From Desulfobacteraceae bacterium (GTDB lineage: Bacteria; Desulfobacterota; DSM-4660; Desulfatiglandales; Desulfatiglandaceae), in the NCBI GenBank assembly GCA_011042035.1, contig DQZA01000177.1:1-8075 (forward strand): a stretch of DNA of 8,075 nt, written 5' to 3'. Below the pieces are notes generated by a model. It was not told where the DNA came from. It did not search any database and worked only from the letters and a program-made list of their open reading frames with translations. Below are positions 1 to 5,483 of this stretch, one piece after another (position 1 is the stretch's first letter; each line of letters begins with the position of its first letter). Position numbers and translations under genes: made by a program.

Positions 1-648
1 GATAGAAAAGAAGAAATCAGCGAGCGGATCGGTATGTCAATTCAATACCTGGAAGGGCTGAGGCCTCGGGCAAATTGGAATCCCAAAACCTTTTACTATT
101 ACCTGCTGGGTCGGGATATCATAGGACTCGATACGACCTCCGAGATACTCAACTATTTCCGCTACATTGAGAATGATAAAGAGGAGACGCTAGAAGATTT
201 TTACTACCTATGTAAGGCCAAGGAGCAGGTCGGCTTGGGACCGCCCGACTTAAAAAAGCTTGACGAAGACAAGGTCGATTTTAGCCGATGGAGAACGGCC
301 AAAGAGCTATGGTTGAAACTTTGTGTGGCCGATTTATGTCGCAATAATACCACACCTGACAGGGAGAGTCTCATAAGCTGGGTTATTCAATGTCAGAACC
401 CGGACGGAGGATTTGGATTTTACCCGGGTACCACCTCATTCATCGAAAATTGCCACATTTGTCTTATGATCTTGAAGATCCTTAATGCCGCTCCAGCGAA
501 TCCCATTGCCGTCCGCGACTTTATCCTGAGGTGTAGGACTGTGCGAGGGGGGTTTGCCAGGAAAAACGGCGGGGCCCCTTTTCTTGATGCAACGTGGCAT
601 GCAATCTCCAGCCTTAAGCTTTTAGAACCTTTACTGAAGGGCACTTAG
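1..648 (+). CDS. Prenyltransferase/squalene-cyclase-like repeat protein, 5' end missing
   Basis: The reading frame is open from base 1 and stops with TAG at 646-648. An in-frame ATG lies at 34, but no convincing Shine-Dalgarno precedes it and the frame runs upstream without a stop, so this is probably the C-terminal part of a longer protein. Counted from that ATG (204 residues), two alpha-alpha repeats are visible. One, about 111-150, carries QNPDGGFGFYPG and then a helix ending LMILKIL. The other, about 158-198, carries RTVRGGFAR and then LDATWHAISSLKLL. The GGFG/GGFA turn followed by an aromatic/His-rich helix is typical of the prenyltransferase beta-subunit and squalene-hopene cyclase fold. 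No clear Asp-x-Cys zinc motif of eukaryotic protein prenyltransferases and no DxDD cyclase motif are seen, so catalytic activity is doubtful. Substrate and pathway are unknown. It points toward the opposite-strand dehydratase-like gene, with 160 bp between the two stop codons. Confidence 0.75.
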   Translation, partial: DRKEEISERIGMSIQYLEGLRPRANWNPKTFYYYLLGRDIIGLDTTSEILNYFRYIENDKEETLEDFYYLCKAKEQVGLGPPDLKKLDEDKVDFSRWRTAKELWLKLCVADLCRNNTTPDRESLISWVIQCQNPDGGFGFYPGTTSFIENCHICLMILKILNAAPANPIAVRDFILRCRTVRGGFARKNGGAPFLDATWHAISSLKLLEPLLKGT

Positions 649-808
649 AGTTTCTACTGTGATCTTTTGCCCTTCGTTCTTTCATTATGCAAGAGGTTGT
701 GGACCTCCTCGTAGCTCATTCCCAGGTGTAATCCATTATCCCTTCCGAATCGCTGGCAAGCTGACACCCTTTCCCAGGTGGATACAGGCGGCAATAGGGT
801 TGCTATTG

Positions 809-2230
809 TTACTCGTTTATGTCAAGGGCCTCTTTTACAGCATCCTCCTTTGACTTTATGTCAGCAAGGAGCTGCAGGAATATTATGGAGGCTGCTGGAG
901 AGCCCCCTCCGTGGATACCACCCAATAAATGAGAACTGGTGGCCCAGAATTCAATAAACTTTATTATCTTGAGCCTATCTTCTGTAGTGAAATTGGGGCT
1001 CGCCTGTAAATATTTGTTAATGAGACCCCCAATCTCGGGGTTTTGCAGATCAAATTCTGAAGGAGCGGTTACCGGAATGCCACCGGCAATCTCAGCCAGG
1101 TTCATGAGCACCTTATTGAAGCCTTCTACGCCTATTATCTTGCCCGAATTTGCAATGAGGCGGTTAGACTGCCACGATCCGAAATCCTCGAAGCCCTTGG
1201 TAGCTGCGCCTATTGCGATTCCATAGGTGGCTTCGCTTATCCCTACCATCTCCCCGATTTTTTGCCTGAGAACTGGCACCTTTTCAAGACCATTTGCCTT
1301 AAGCATAAGGCTGGCAGCTCCGATCATGGAGTCAATGAAACCAGCTTTGCATGCTGCGCCGGCACATCTGTGGGATACCGCAAAGTTTGTCAATACCCTG
1401 CGCTCAGCCTCCAAGTCTTCAAAAACAAAGACCCTCTCCCACGGAATAAACACGTTGTCAAACAGGACCGTGCAGGTCAACCTATCACCATACTTGCGAT
1501 TCCCTGCCTCGTAGGACCCTCCCTCCCGCAGCTTTGCTTGATACCCCGTATTTTGAAGAACGTATTTAACACCTTCATCTTCAGGTGTAACCGCAAAGGC
1601 TATGGCAAATTCCTCTTCGCCTTTCTTGAACGTTTGGGTTGGTAAGACAAAGTTTACGTCTGCTGCAAATGCCCCGCTTTGATGAATCTTTGCGCCGCTC
1701 ACTACTATCCCGTCATCTCTCTTTTCCACCACATGTACATACATATCCTTGGCCTCTTTTGGCCTTTTTGAACGATCACCCTTTGTATCGGTCAGTGCAC
1801 CAGTGCAGGCATAGTCCTTTGATTGTATTTCTTTCAAGAACGAAAGAAACCTTTGGTGGTAATCTGTTCCAAGCCTCTCGTCCATTTCCTTTGTGGAAGG
1901 ATATATAGAACAAATGGCATCTGCGCCGGGGCACCTGTAGTGACACGTACCCGTTCTCATGCTCAACTCGCGCTGGAAGTCAAGCCTTGCTATCAGATCC
2001 TCAGGCGTCTTGTTCACATAATTCAGCCTGTTTACTTTTTCTCCGACCAGATCCGACACCGGAGCATATTGGTCATTTCTGGCCGCCAGATCATAGGTAA
2101 ATGCAATGGCGTTTATGGCGGGCCGGATGTTAGGGTGCTCCACGAAGTCCTGAATTTTCTCTCCCTTTACGTAAATTTCCCGCTTGTATCCTGCAAGGCG
2201 CTCAATATAGTCATTTCCTGAAATGATCAT
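809..2230 (-). CDS. 4-hydroxybutyryl-CoA dehydratase-family [4Fe-4S]/FAD protein (paralogue)
   Basis: This 473-residue protein belongs to the family joining 4-hydroxybutyryl-CoA dehydratase (AbfD, which makes crotonyl-CoA by a ketyl-radical mechanism and isomerises vinylacetyl-CoA) with 4-hydroxyphenylacetate 3-hydroxylases. Length is close to the usual 480-490. The four AbfD cluster ligands are all present: Cys96 and Cys100 (CHYRC), His287 and Cys294 (HRCAGAACK), equivalent to C99, C103, H292 and C299. Lys295 matches K300. The flavin-region motif HQSG (183-186) has Ser for Thr190. The AbfD residues Tyr296 and Glu257 fall on Gly291 and Thr252 by a constant offset of five, so the classical dehydration is uncertain. 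The C-terminus has HGGGSP (440-445), typical of the family. The start is well supported: AAGGAG seven bases upstream (2238-2243). It appears monocistronic, divergent from the DUF1614 gene. The cytoplasmic substrate is probably a CoA thioester, but its identity is unknown. Confidence 0.88.
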   Translation of the reverse strand: MIISGNDYIERLAGYKREIYVKGEKIQDFVEHPNIRPAINAIAFTYDLAARNDQYAPVSDLVGEKVNRLNYVNKTPEDLIARLDFQRELSMRTGTCHYRCPGADAICSIYPSTKEMDERLGTDYHQRFLSFLKEIQSKDYACTGALTDTKGDRSKRPKEAKDMYVHVVEKRDDGIVVSGAKIHQSGAFAADVNFVLPTQTFKKGEEEFAIAFAVTPEDEGVKYVLQNTGYQAKLREGGSYEAGNRKYGDRLTCTVLFDNVFIPWERVFVFEDLEAERRVLTNFAVSHRCAGAACKAGFIDSMIGAASLMLKANGLEKVPVLRQKIGEMVGISEATYGIAIGAATKGFEDFGSWQSNRLIANSGKIIGVEGFNKVLMNLAEIAGGIPVTAPSEFDLQNPEIGGLINKYLQASPNFTTEDRLKIIKFIEFWATSSHLLGGIHGGGSPAASIIFLQLLADIKSKEDAVKEALDINE

Positions 2231-2293
2231 TTGCTTTCTCCTTATCCTCGTTTAGGTTAGGTTTTGATTAGTGACCCAGAGTAATCGCATAGG

Positions 2294-2322
2294 ACTTTAG
2301 GAAAATCTTTTATTTAAGTCAA
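2294..2322 (-). promoter_or_regulatory. Candidate sigma-70 promoter for the dehydratase-like gene
   Basis: On the minus strand TTGACT (2317-2322, five of six to the -35 consensus) is followed after exactly 17 bases by TAAAGT (2294-2299, four of six to the -10 consensus). This puts the transcript start about 55 bases before the ATG at 2230, with AAGGAG in the leader. The call rests on sequence match alone. Confidence 0.45.
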
Positions 2323-2349
2323 ACAAAACCGTGGTCTGAGGGATTTTTA

Positions 2350-2378
2350 TAGAAAGATGGGTGCCGAGATGATACTAT
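2350..2378 (+). promoter_or_regulatory. Weak candidate sigma-70 promoter for the DUF1614 gene
   Basis: TAGAAA (2350-2355) and TACTAT (2373-2378) are separated by 17 bases; each matches four of six consensus positions. It lies 60-90 bases before the ATG at 2441 in an otherwise AT-rich leader. The match is weak, and the element would be divergent from the dehydratase promoter 30 bases away. Confidence 0.25.
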
Positions 2379-2440
2379 TCTTTCCGCTCAAAAGATTATT
2401 TATTTTATTAGCTTCTAAGTCCGGGTAACAGGAGAGCGAG

Positions 2441-3118
2441 ATGTTTTTTAACCCCTTGACGTTTTTGTTCATTATCCTTTTTTTCTTTTTCATCCTGTTC
2501 TTTTTTGTAATGGCGCAAATCAATATCATTGCCCTTGCATTTACCAGGATCGGGATTCCCCCAGAATATGTGTTTAGTGCTTTGTTTGTCACACTGGTGG
2601 GAAGTTTTGTTAACATTCCAATTAGGAAAATCCCTCAAGAAACTATGACAACGGAAACAAGGGTGGATTTCTTTGGCTTCCGTTACGTGGTACCTGTTTG
2701 GAAAAGGAAAGAAACGGTTCTGGCCATTAATGTGGGGGGTGCCATAGTACCCGTCCTCATCTCACTCTGCCTGTTGCTTAAGACCGGGATATGGACCAGG
2801 GCAGGGATAGCCACTGCTATTATGACTGTGGTCACATACAAACTGGCAAGGCCTGTGCACGGGGTGGGCATTGCGCTGCCTGCCTTTCTTCCCCCACTGG
2901 TAGCAGCATTCATAGCAGTGACAATAGGATCGGCTTATGTGCCTATAGTGGCCTACATATCTGGGACCCTAGGTACCTTAATAGGGGCTGACCTTTTGAA
3001 TCTTGAAAAGATCAAGGACCTAGGGGCCCCTGTGGCATCCATCGGCGGGGCAGGGACATTCGATGGCATATTTCTAAATGGGGTTCTCGCGGTATTACTT
3101 GCTGCCTTGTTTGCGTGA
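2441..3118 (+). CDS. DUF1614 family integral membrane protein
   Basis: A 225-residue, very hydrophobic protein. About seven membrane segments can be picked out by eye (roughly 5-24, 42-60, 93-113, 119-136, 144-164, 166-184, 208-225). The first is an unusual run of Phe, Ile and Leu. A polar loop of about 30 residues (61-92, rich in Lys, Arg, Glu and Thr) separates segments two and three. The C-terminal half carries the features by which I recognise DUF1614: GADLLNL (182-188), then LGAPVASIGGAGTFDGIF (194-211), a conserved acidic and glycine-rich stretch likely to line a membrane cavity. The family has no established function; a transporter or membrane enzyme is possible. The ATG is preceded by AGGAGA (2430-2435). 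The gene stands alone, divergent from the dehydratase-like gene and convergent with the sigma-54 activator gene (46 bp between them). No strong terminator hairpin was found in that gap. Confidence 0.85.
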   Translation: MFFNPLTFLFIILFFFFILFFFVMAQINIIALAFTRIGIPPEYVFSALFVTLVGSFVNIPIRKIPQETMTTETRVDFFGFRYVVPVWKRKETVLAINVGGAIVPVLISLCLLLKTGIWTRAGIATAIMTVVTYKLARPVHGVGIALPAFLPPLVAAFIAVTIGSAYVPIVAYISGTLGTLIGADLLNLEKIKDLGAPVASIGGAGTFDGIFLNGVLAVLLAALFA

Positions 3119-3164
3119 GAAAATCGACTCTTATGGGACACAGGGCGTATGGCTTAGTAAAATC

Positions 3165-4559
3165 TCAACTTGGCCGATTTAGCGGGATGCTCCACTTTTT
3201 CATGTACTTCCAAACGGCGGTCCGGCTCATTCCAATCTGCCTTGCCACTTCTGCCTTGTTCCAATCGCACTCATCAAGCAAGTCAAGAAGGCGTTCTCTT
3301 GTCAGCTTAACGCGCCCAAAAGTCTTGTGGCCCGCCAGTGAGACTTCTGTGTGCTTAAAGGGCTGATAAGCAAGCTGACGGATCTCCAAGGGTAGATCGA
3401 AGACGTCTATATATTCCTCATCACATAGCACAAATGCGTGCTCAATGGCGTTTTGAAGTTCTCTTACATTTCCAGGCCAGTCGTAGTCCATTAGAATTCT
3501 CATGGCTGCCTGTGACACACCACGAATTCTTTTGCGTGTTTTTTTATTTTCGAGCGATACAAAATGGCTAACCAAGAGGGGAATATCCTCTTTTCGGGTT
3601 CTTAGCGGTGGAATTTGGATAGGGAATACCTTTAGCCGATAGTAGAGATCCTCCCTGAAATGTCCCCTTCTAACTAAATCCAGGAGGTCTTTATTGGTAG
3701 CAGCAATTATTCTGATGTCAATCTTTCGCCTCAGTGATTCTCCGACTCTCTCGATTTCTTTCTCCTGCAAGACTCGAAGCAGCTTGACCTGGATATAAGG
3801 GCTTATCTCCCCCACTTCATCAAGAAATATAGCCCCCCCATCAGCCTCTTCGAACCTGCCCTTTCTGTCTCTAATGGCGCCGGTAAAGGCTCCTCTTATG
3901 TGACCAAAAAGCTCACTTTCAAGCAGGCTCTCTGAAAGGGCGCTACAGTTGACAGTAACAAAAGGCATTCTGGATCTGGGGCTATTATAATGGATGGCGC
4001 CTGCTACAAGCTCCTTTCCTGTACCGCTCTCCCCTTGTAGAAGCACTGTCGCGTCGCTAGATGCAGCCGCTCTGATGGCGGAAAAAACCTGCTGCATTCC
4101 GTGGCTTTTCCCGATGATCTTGTCAAACCTGTGTAGTTCGGCCAAACGACTGATTGCCTCTTCAGCCTTTTTACGGGCCTCTTTCAGCTCGGTGAGATCA
4201 GTTACTGTCTCCACCACACCCATTATTTGCCCATCATTGCCTCTCACTACCCTGGCACATTTAACTACTGGAACATCATAGCCGTCCTTGTGCGTGAGAA
4301 AGCATTCTGTAGTTTCAGGTTGTTCGTGCCTTAGGATCCCACATTCTTCAAGCCCAGTAGGGCACGTCCGGCCGAAGCATCTGTTGAAATTTAGAAATGA
4401 GCATGACTTTCCAAGAACCTCTTCAGCACCATACCCTGAGATCCTCTCCATAGCAGGGTTCCACGAGGTTATAATGCCTTGGCTGTCTAATGTGAAAACT
4501 CCGTCTGCCATTGATTCCCAAAGCAGTCTTGCAAAATTAGGATCAAATTTTATTTGCAT
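3165..4559 (-). CDS. PAS-domain sigma-54-dependent transcriptional activator (AAA+, Fis-type HTH)
   Basis: A 464-residue bacterial enhancer-binding protein, numbered from the ATG at 4559. An N-terminal PAS domain (about 8-123) is followed by a short coiled linker (LTELKEARKKAEEAISRLAEL) and a complete sigma-54-interacting AAA+ domain: Walker A GESGTGKE (176-183), the sigma-54-contacting GAFTGA loop (223-228), Walker B FLDE (245-248), putative arginine fingers Arg302 and Arg308, and WPGNVREL (361-368). The C-terminal Fis-type helix-turn-helix spans about 433-456 (NKAEVARQIGMSRTAVWKYMKKW). There is no receiver domain, so signal input is expected through the PAS domain, which is unusually cysteine-rich (Cys53, 61, 66, 73, 86, 101). 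It should remodel sigma-54 RNA polymerase at -24/-12 promoters. The divergent redox operon, with its own candidate sites, is the obvious target. A GTG at 4565 would add two residues but overlaps the ribosome-binding site. Confidence 0.95.
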   Translation of the reverse strand: MQIKFDPNFARLLWESMADGVFTLDSQGIITSWNPAMERISGYGAEEVLGKSCSFLNFNRCFGRTCPTGLEECGILRHEQPETTECFLTHKDGYDVPVVKCARVVRGNDGQIMGVVETVTDLTELKEARKKAEEAISRLAELHRFDKIIGKSHGMQQVFSAIRAAASSDATVLLQGESGTGKELVAGAIHYNSPRSRMPFVTVNCSALSESLLESELFGHIRGAFTGAIRDRKGRFEEADGGAIFLDEVGEISPYIQVKLLRVLQEKEIERVGESLRRKIDIRIIAATNKDLLDLVRRGHFREDLYYRLKVFPIQIPPLRTRKEDIPLLVSHFVSLENKKTRKRIRGVSQAAMRILMDYDWPGNVRELQNAIEHAFVLCDEEYIDVFDLPLEIRQLAYQPFKHTEVSLAGHKTFGRVKLTRERLLDLLDECDWNKAEVARQIGMSRTAVWKYMKKWSIPLNRPS

Positions 4560-4564
4560 ATCCA

Positions 4565-4570
4565 CCCCTT
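4565..4570 (-). promoter_or_regulatory. Ribosome-binding site fixing the activator start
   Basis: AAGGGG on the minus strand lies five bases before the ATG at 4559-4557. The in-frame GTG at 4565-4563 overlaps the last G of this motif and has no site of its own, which is why the ATG is preferred. Confidence 0.6.
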
Positions 4571-4619
4571 TGAGATTCCCGCTGGCACACAGCCAAGCGC
4601 GCCATTGAAGTTCTACACT

Positions 4620-4832
4620 TGACGGCTTCGTAAAAAGTCCATCTGCAGCCTTTTACTTCATCTTTCCTGCCTGCGCCGAGCTGCCCGCATGTTGCACGCA
4701 GGTGGGGGTTTCGGCAGGCAGGCGTCATTCCGACGTGCTGATAAGTACGCCTCATTCCTCAAGATTCGCACGCCTTGCATTGGGAGCTTTTTACTGTGCC
4801 GTCCCTCTTTACGACTTTTTACGAGTTTATCA
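4620..4832. mobile_element. MITE-like non-coding element with terminal inverted repeats
   Basis: The ends are mirror images: TGA-N5-TCGTAAAAAGTC at 4620-4639 and its reverse complement, GACTTTTTACGA-N5-TCA, at 4813-4832. The inner 12 bases match perfectly and the outer TGA matches again after a five-base variable spacer. The 213-bp interior has no transposase and is markedly more GC-rich in its centre than its flanks, with a strong internal hairpin. This is the architecture of a miniature inverted-repeat element mobilised in trans. I recall similar CTCGTAAAAAGTC termini scattered in Desulfobacterota genomes but cannot verify that here. No clear target-site duplication was seen. Confidence 0.5.
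4666..4722. repeat. Nested hairpin inside the repeat element
   Basis: CCTGCCTGC (4666-4674) plus CGA (4677-4679) pair with TCGGCAGGCAGG (4711-4722); the left arm has two extra bases. Inside the loop, CCCGCATG and CACGCAGG form a second, imperfect stem. The structure has no following T-tract, so it is not a standard intrinsic terminator. Confidence 0.6.
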
Positions 4833-4865
4833 CTCTTAGGAGTGCTCTCTTGGTGCTTCATAGGA

Positions 4866-4907
4866 ATTACGGTAACGCTCGGTAACGTTACGGTAACTAT
4901 ATGTAAC
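4866..4907. promoter_or_regulatory. Helically phased GTAAC repeats, candidate activator-binding sites
   Basis: GTAAC occurs at 4872, 4882, 4893 and 4903, spacings of 10, 11 and 10 bases, about one helical turn. Several copies are also arms of inverted repeats: ATTACgGTAAC (4866-4876), GTAACGTTAC (4882-4891, a perfect palindrome) and GTTACgGTAAC (4887-4897). They sit 125-155 bases upstream of the -24/-12 candidate, the usual position for an enhancer bound by a sigma-54 activator, and beside the gene for such an activator. Binding by that protein is inferred. Confidence 0.5.
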
Positions 4908-4996
4908 GCAACTGGTTCGTGTCAAGGCTCTTGTGCTCCATATCAGCGATCTTGGAGAACTTGAAAATAATTAGCTCAAATAAGCAGTTGCGTGAC
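4903..4996. repeat. 12-bp inverted repeat with 70-bp spacer
   Basis: GTAACGCAACTG (4903-4914) is matched in reverse complement by CAGTTGCGTGAC (4985-4996), eleven of twelve positions. The left arm begins with the fourth GTAAC repeat, so the right arm may be one more, inverted, operator nearer the promoter. It is too widely spaced to act as a terminator. Confidence 0.45.
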
Positions 4997-5027
4997 ATTT
5001 AATGAGATATGAACTGTATGGCTTCTG

Positions 5028-5044
5028 TTGGCATGTTTATTGAT
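5028..5044 (+). promoter_or_regulatory. Candidate sigma-54 (-24/-12) promoter of the redox operon
   Basis: TTGGCATGTTTATTGAT matches the sigma-54 consensus YTGGCACG-N4-TTGCW at every defined position except C to T in the -24 box and C to A at the -12 GC, with correct spacing. The expected transcript start would be about 30 bases before the thioredoxin ATG. The divergent sigma-54 activator gene and the upstream phased repeats support it; the altered -12 C counts against it. Confidence 0.5.
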
Positions 5045-5084
5045 TAATTAGAATACAAAGTAATGCCAGGTAGGCGAGCCAGGC

Positions 5085-5441
5085 ATGGGCGTAAAGACAA
5101 TCAAAAGTAAAAAGGAATTTTACAGAAGTATTGGCCAGGGTGTGGTCCTAGTCAACTTTCATGCGCCTTGGTGCGCTCCTTGCCGTCTGCTTGAACCTAT
5201 CATTGATAAGATTGCCTCTACATTTAAAGATAGGGTCTTCATTCATGGACTCAATGTCGATGAGCATGAAGATCTTGCATTGAATTTGGAAATTCATCAC
5301 GTTCCTACCCTGATAATCTTTAAGGAAGGCAGAGAGGTAGAGCGTATTATAGGACTACAGGAAGAGATAGTACTCTCAGAGGCCCTGAATAGGGCCCTTG
5401 AGGGATCTGCTGCAACCTCAGATAGTAATCCAATTATTTGA
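5085..5441 (+). CDS. Thioredoxin-like protein with WCAPC active site
   Basis: A 118-residue, single-domain cytoplasmic thioredoxin-fold protein without signal peptide. The active site is Trp29-Cys30-Ala31-Pro32-Cys33, preceded by VVLVNFHAP in place of the usual V.FWA. Asp59 ends the third strand (GLNVDE), and the cis-proline is Pro74 in HHVPTLIIF. A short Ser/Asn-rich tail (109-118) follows the last helix. Ala instead of Gly in the CxPC loop is found in some thioredoxins and is expected to keep disulfide reductase activity. It is the first gene of the operon, 42 bp before the OYE-type reductase, with only a weak ribosome-binding site (AGGTAGG at 5068-5074). A role in reducing disulfides in, or delivering electrons with, the downstream flavoenzyme is inferred; general thiol homeostasis is the alternative. 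Confidence 0.92.
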   Translation: MGVKTIKSKKEFYRSIGQGVVLVNFHAPWCAPCRLLEPIIDKIASTFKDRVFIHGLNVDEHEDLALNLEIHHVPTLIIFKEGREVERIIGLQEEIVLSEALNRALEGSAATSDSNPII

Positions 5442-5483
5442 GAGCAACAAAGACAGAAAGAATCCAAAAGCAGGAGGCTGACG

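Larger units (their letters stand above)
4560..5084. other. 525-bp gene-free region between activator and redox operon
   Basis: No convincing coding sequence was found here. Short open frames in this stretch have no family resemblance and run through inverted repeats. From the activator side outward it contains the activator's ribosome-binding site, a 213-bp repeat element with terminal inverted repeats (4620-4832), phased GTAAC repeats (4866-4907), an inverted repeat spanning 4903-4996, an AT-rich stretch (about 4960-5018), and a -24/-12 promoter candidate (5028-5044). Confidence 0.75.

Noticed and set aside
792..808. Hairpin CAATAG-N5-CTATTG directly after the dehydratase-like stop codon
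   Set aside because: The stem is only six mostly A-T pairs and is not followed by a T-tract on the minus strand, so it is too weak to call a terminator.
1262..1645. A 127-codon plus-strand frame opposite the dehydratase-like gene
   Set aside because: The opposite strand carries the cluster ligands and continuous family homology; this frame has no domain and no ribosome-binding site.
2253..2262. Tandem TAGGT repeat in the dehydratase leader
   Set aside because: Only two five-base copies, easily expected by chance, with no palindromic structure.
3119..3164. Possible bidirectional terminator between the convergent DUF1614 and activator genes
   Set aside because: Only a loose AAATCG/CGATTT pair was found, its right arm lies within the activator gene, and there is no GC-rich stem with a T-tract.
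4581..4594. GG-N10-GC pattern on the minus strand just upstream of the activator, a possible autoregulatory sigma-54 promoter
   Set aside because: The -24 and -12 boxes match poorly outside the GG and GC, and the transcript would start about ten bases before the ATG, barely including the ribosome-binding site.
4658..4964. Short open frames on both strands through the intergenic repeat element
   Set aside because: They read through inverted-repeat arms and the GTAAC cluster, have no recognisable protein family, and fit a non-coding element better.
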